Below are positions 63,554-64,000 of a DNA stretch of 64,000 nucleotides, one piece after another (position 1 is the stretch's first letter; every line of letters starts with the position of its first letter). The notes below the pieces were generated by a model that was given only the letters and a program-made list of their open reading frames with translations, was not told the DNA's origin and ran no database searches. The DNA is from Acanthosepion pharaonis (Eukaryota; Mollusca; Cephalopoda; Sepiida; Sepiidae): contig CAHIKZ030005210.1 in NCBI GenBank assembly GCA_903632075.3, forward strand, positions 341,001 to 405,000, given 5' to 3'. The position numbers and the translations under genes are program-made.

Positions 63554-64000
63554 TCATAAAAATACATTATCTCTTTTATAATCGTATTCAATAAAACCAT
63601 CTTCAGTTTCAATAACTGCTTCTATGCGAGATCGAAATCGTCTACATAGTCGAATTAAATGGTCTTGGTTCACATTGGACATTACTCTTACTATGGCGGT
63701 TTTAAAAGAATATTGTGTGTTACGGGGGATATTCGTTGACCTCTGTCTCAACAACACTCCACGCGTTGTAGTCCAATGCATTGAGATCTGTGGCCTTAGG
63801 AGGCCAAATGTTAGGGATTATGTTAGGGATCATGACAATTTCAAGCCATCCATTACTGCTTTACTTGAGCCTTGTGTAATGGTACGGAGTCTTGCTGAAA
63901 GATATAAGGCCTTCCATTGCGTACAATGTCTATCCAGGACTCAACATCTGTTTCTAGAACCTCAATGTAGGCAGCAGGGTTAACTCTAAGGCCTTCTGGA
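63554..64000 (-). pseudogene. Mariner-type transposase pseudogene, C-terminal part
   Basis: Read from 64,000 leftwards, the minus strand gives GLRVNPAAYIEVLE, then WIDIVRNGRPYIFQQDS, then PNIWPPKATDLNALDYNAW, then FKTAIVRVMSNVNQDHLIRL and CRRFRSRIEAVIE, ending at a stop near 63,554. FQQDS and the TDLNALDY segment match the second and third catalytic Asp regions of mariner DDE transposases. The two Asp codons (63,889-63,891 and 63,786-63,788) are separated by 100 nt, close to the 102 nt expected for a DD34D spacing. The copy is dead: in-frame stops lie at 63,853-63,855 and 63,841-63,843, a frameshift lies between them and the third Asp, and another lies before FKTAIV. A CCCTAACAT word is duplicated near the first frameshift. 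The N-terminal DNA-binding region and first Asp lie outside the window. The active protein would catalyse cut-and-paste transposition. Confidence 0.85.

Larger units (their letters stand above)
63464..64000 (-). mobile_element. Partial mariner/Tc1-type DNA transposon (3' part)
   Basis: The minus strand carries the C-terminal half of a decayed mariner-type transposase, followed by about 90 bp of non-coding DNA that ends at the (AT)n tract. Mariner elements insert at TA, and the DNA abruptly stops being TA repeat at 63,464 with GGAGGCGTAAGTTATTTTAG, which is therefore a candidate outer end of the 3' terminal inverted repeat. The partner end lies beyond the window, so the inverted repeat and TA duplication cannot be tested here. 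The left limit is inferred; the transposase assignment is firmer. Confidence 0.65.

Noticed and set aside
63624..63983. Plus-strand frame of 119 codons at the right end
   Set aside because: It is the antisense shadow of the mariner-type transposase fragment, whose family motifs are all on the minus strand.

Overview
This window looks like animal nuclear DNA, and I think an invertebrate, most likely a cephalopod or other mollusc. That guess rests only on the last 2 kb: long GT and GA microsatellites, a tRNA-derived SINE-like segment running into an (AT)n tract, and a decayed mariner-type transposase fragment. I see no bacterial, phage or organellar gene organisation. I find no intact protein-coding gene and no functional RNA gene.

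Positions 1-61,914 (about 97% of the window) are a single head-to-tail satellite array with a 103-bp unit, all in one orientation. It holds roughly 600 copies and is open at the left edge, so the true array is longer. The unit is about 35% GC and T-rich on the plus strand (about 44 T, 23 A). A clean reference unit is 48,384-48,486. The common variants are a 102-bp form, in which the A-run after CTTT is one shorter, and forms lacking one G in the TTTGGATTTGG segment.

The array falls into three blocks. Block A (1 to about 14,950) is fairly regular, mixing 102- and 103-bp units. Block B (about 14,950-35,400) is clearly degenerate, with its own diagnostic substitutions and many scrambled or partial units. 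Block C (about 35,400-61,914) is mostly clean 103-bp units, with runs of up to six copies that look identical, interrupted by short scrambled units. Block C stops abruptly, partway through a unit, at 61,914.

The flank from 61,915 to 64,000 holds AT-rich DNA with no recognisable gene, a GT-rich microsatellite, an (AG)n microsatellite, six copies of a 38-bp minisatellite, a SINE-like tRNA-derived segment, an (AT)n tract, and the 3' end of a mariner/Tc1-type transposon on the minus strand. The transposon carries stops and frameshifts and continues past the right edge.

The many open frames inside the array are by-products of the unit: the 102-bp form has no stop in one frame on each strand, while the 103-bp form shifts frame in every copy. 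The antisense frame encodes a 34-residue Asn/Asp/Lys-rich repeat, but the variants do not favour silent changes, so I do not call it coding. The best candidate for something undescribed is the satellite itself: its size, its block structure, its sharp homogeneous edge, and the absence of any inserted transposon in about 62 kb. Many variants are homopolymer-length changes, so consensus or assembly error has to be separated from real divergence before biological weight is placed on them.
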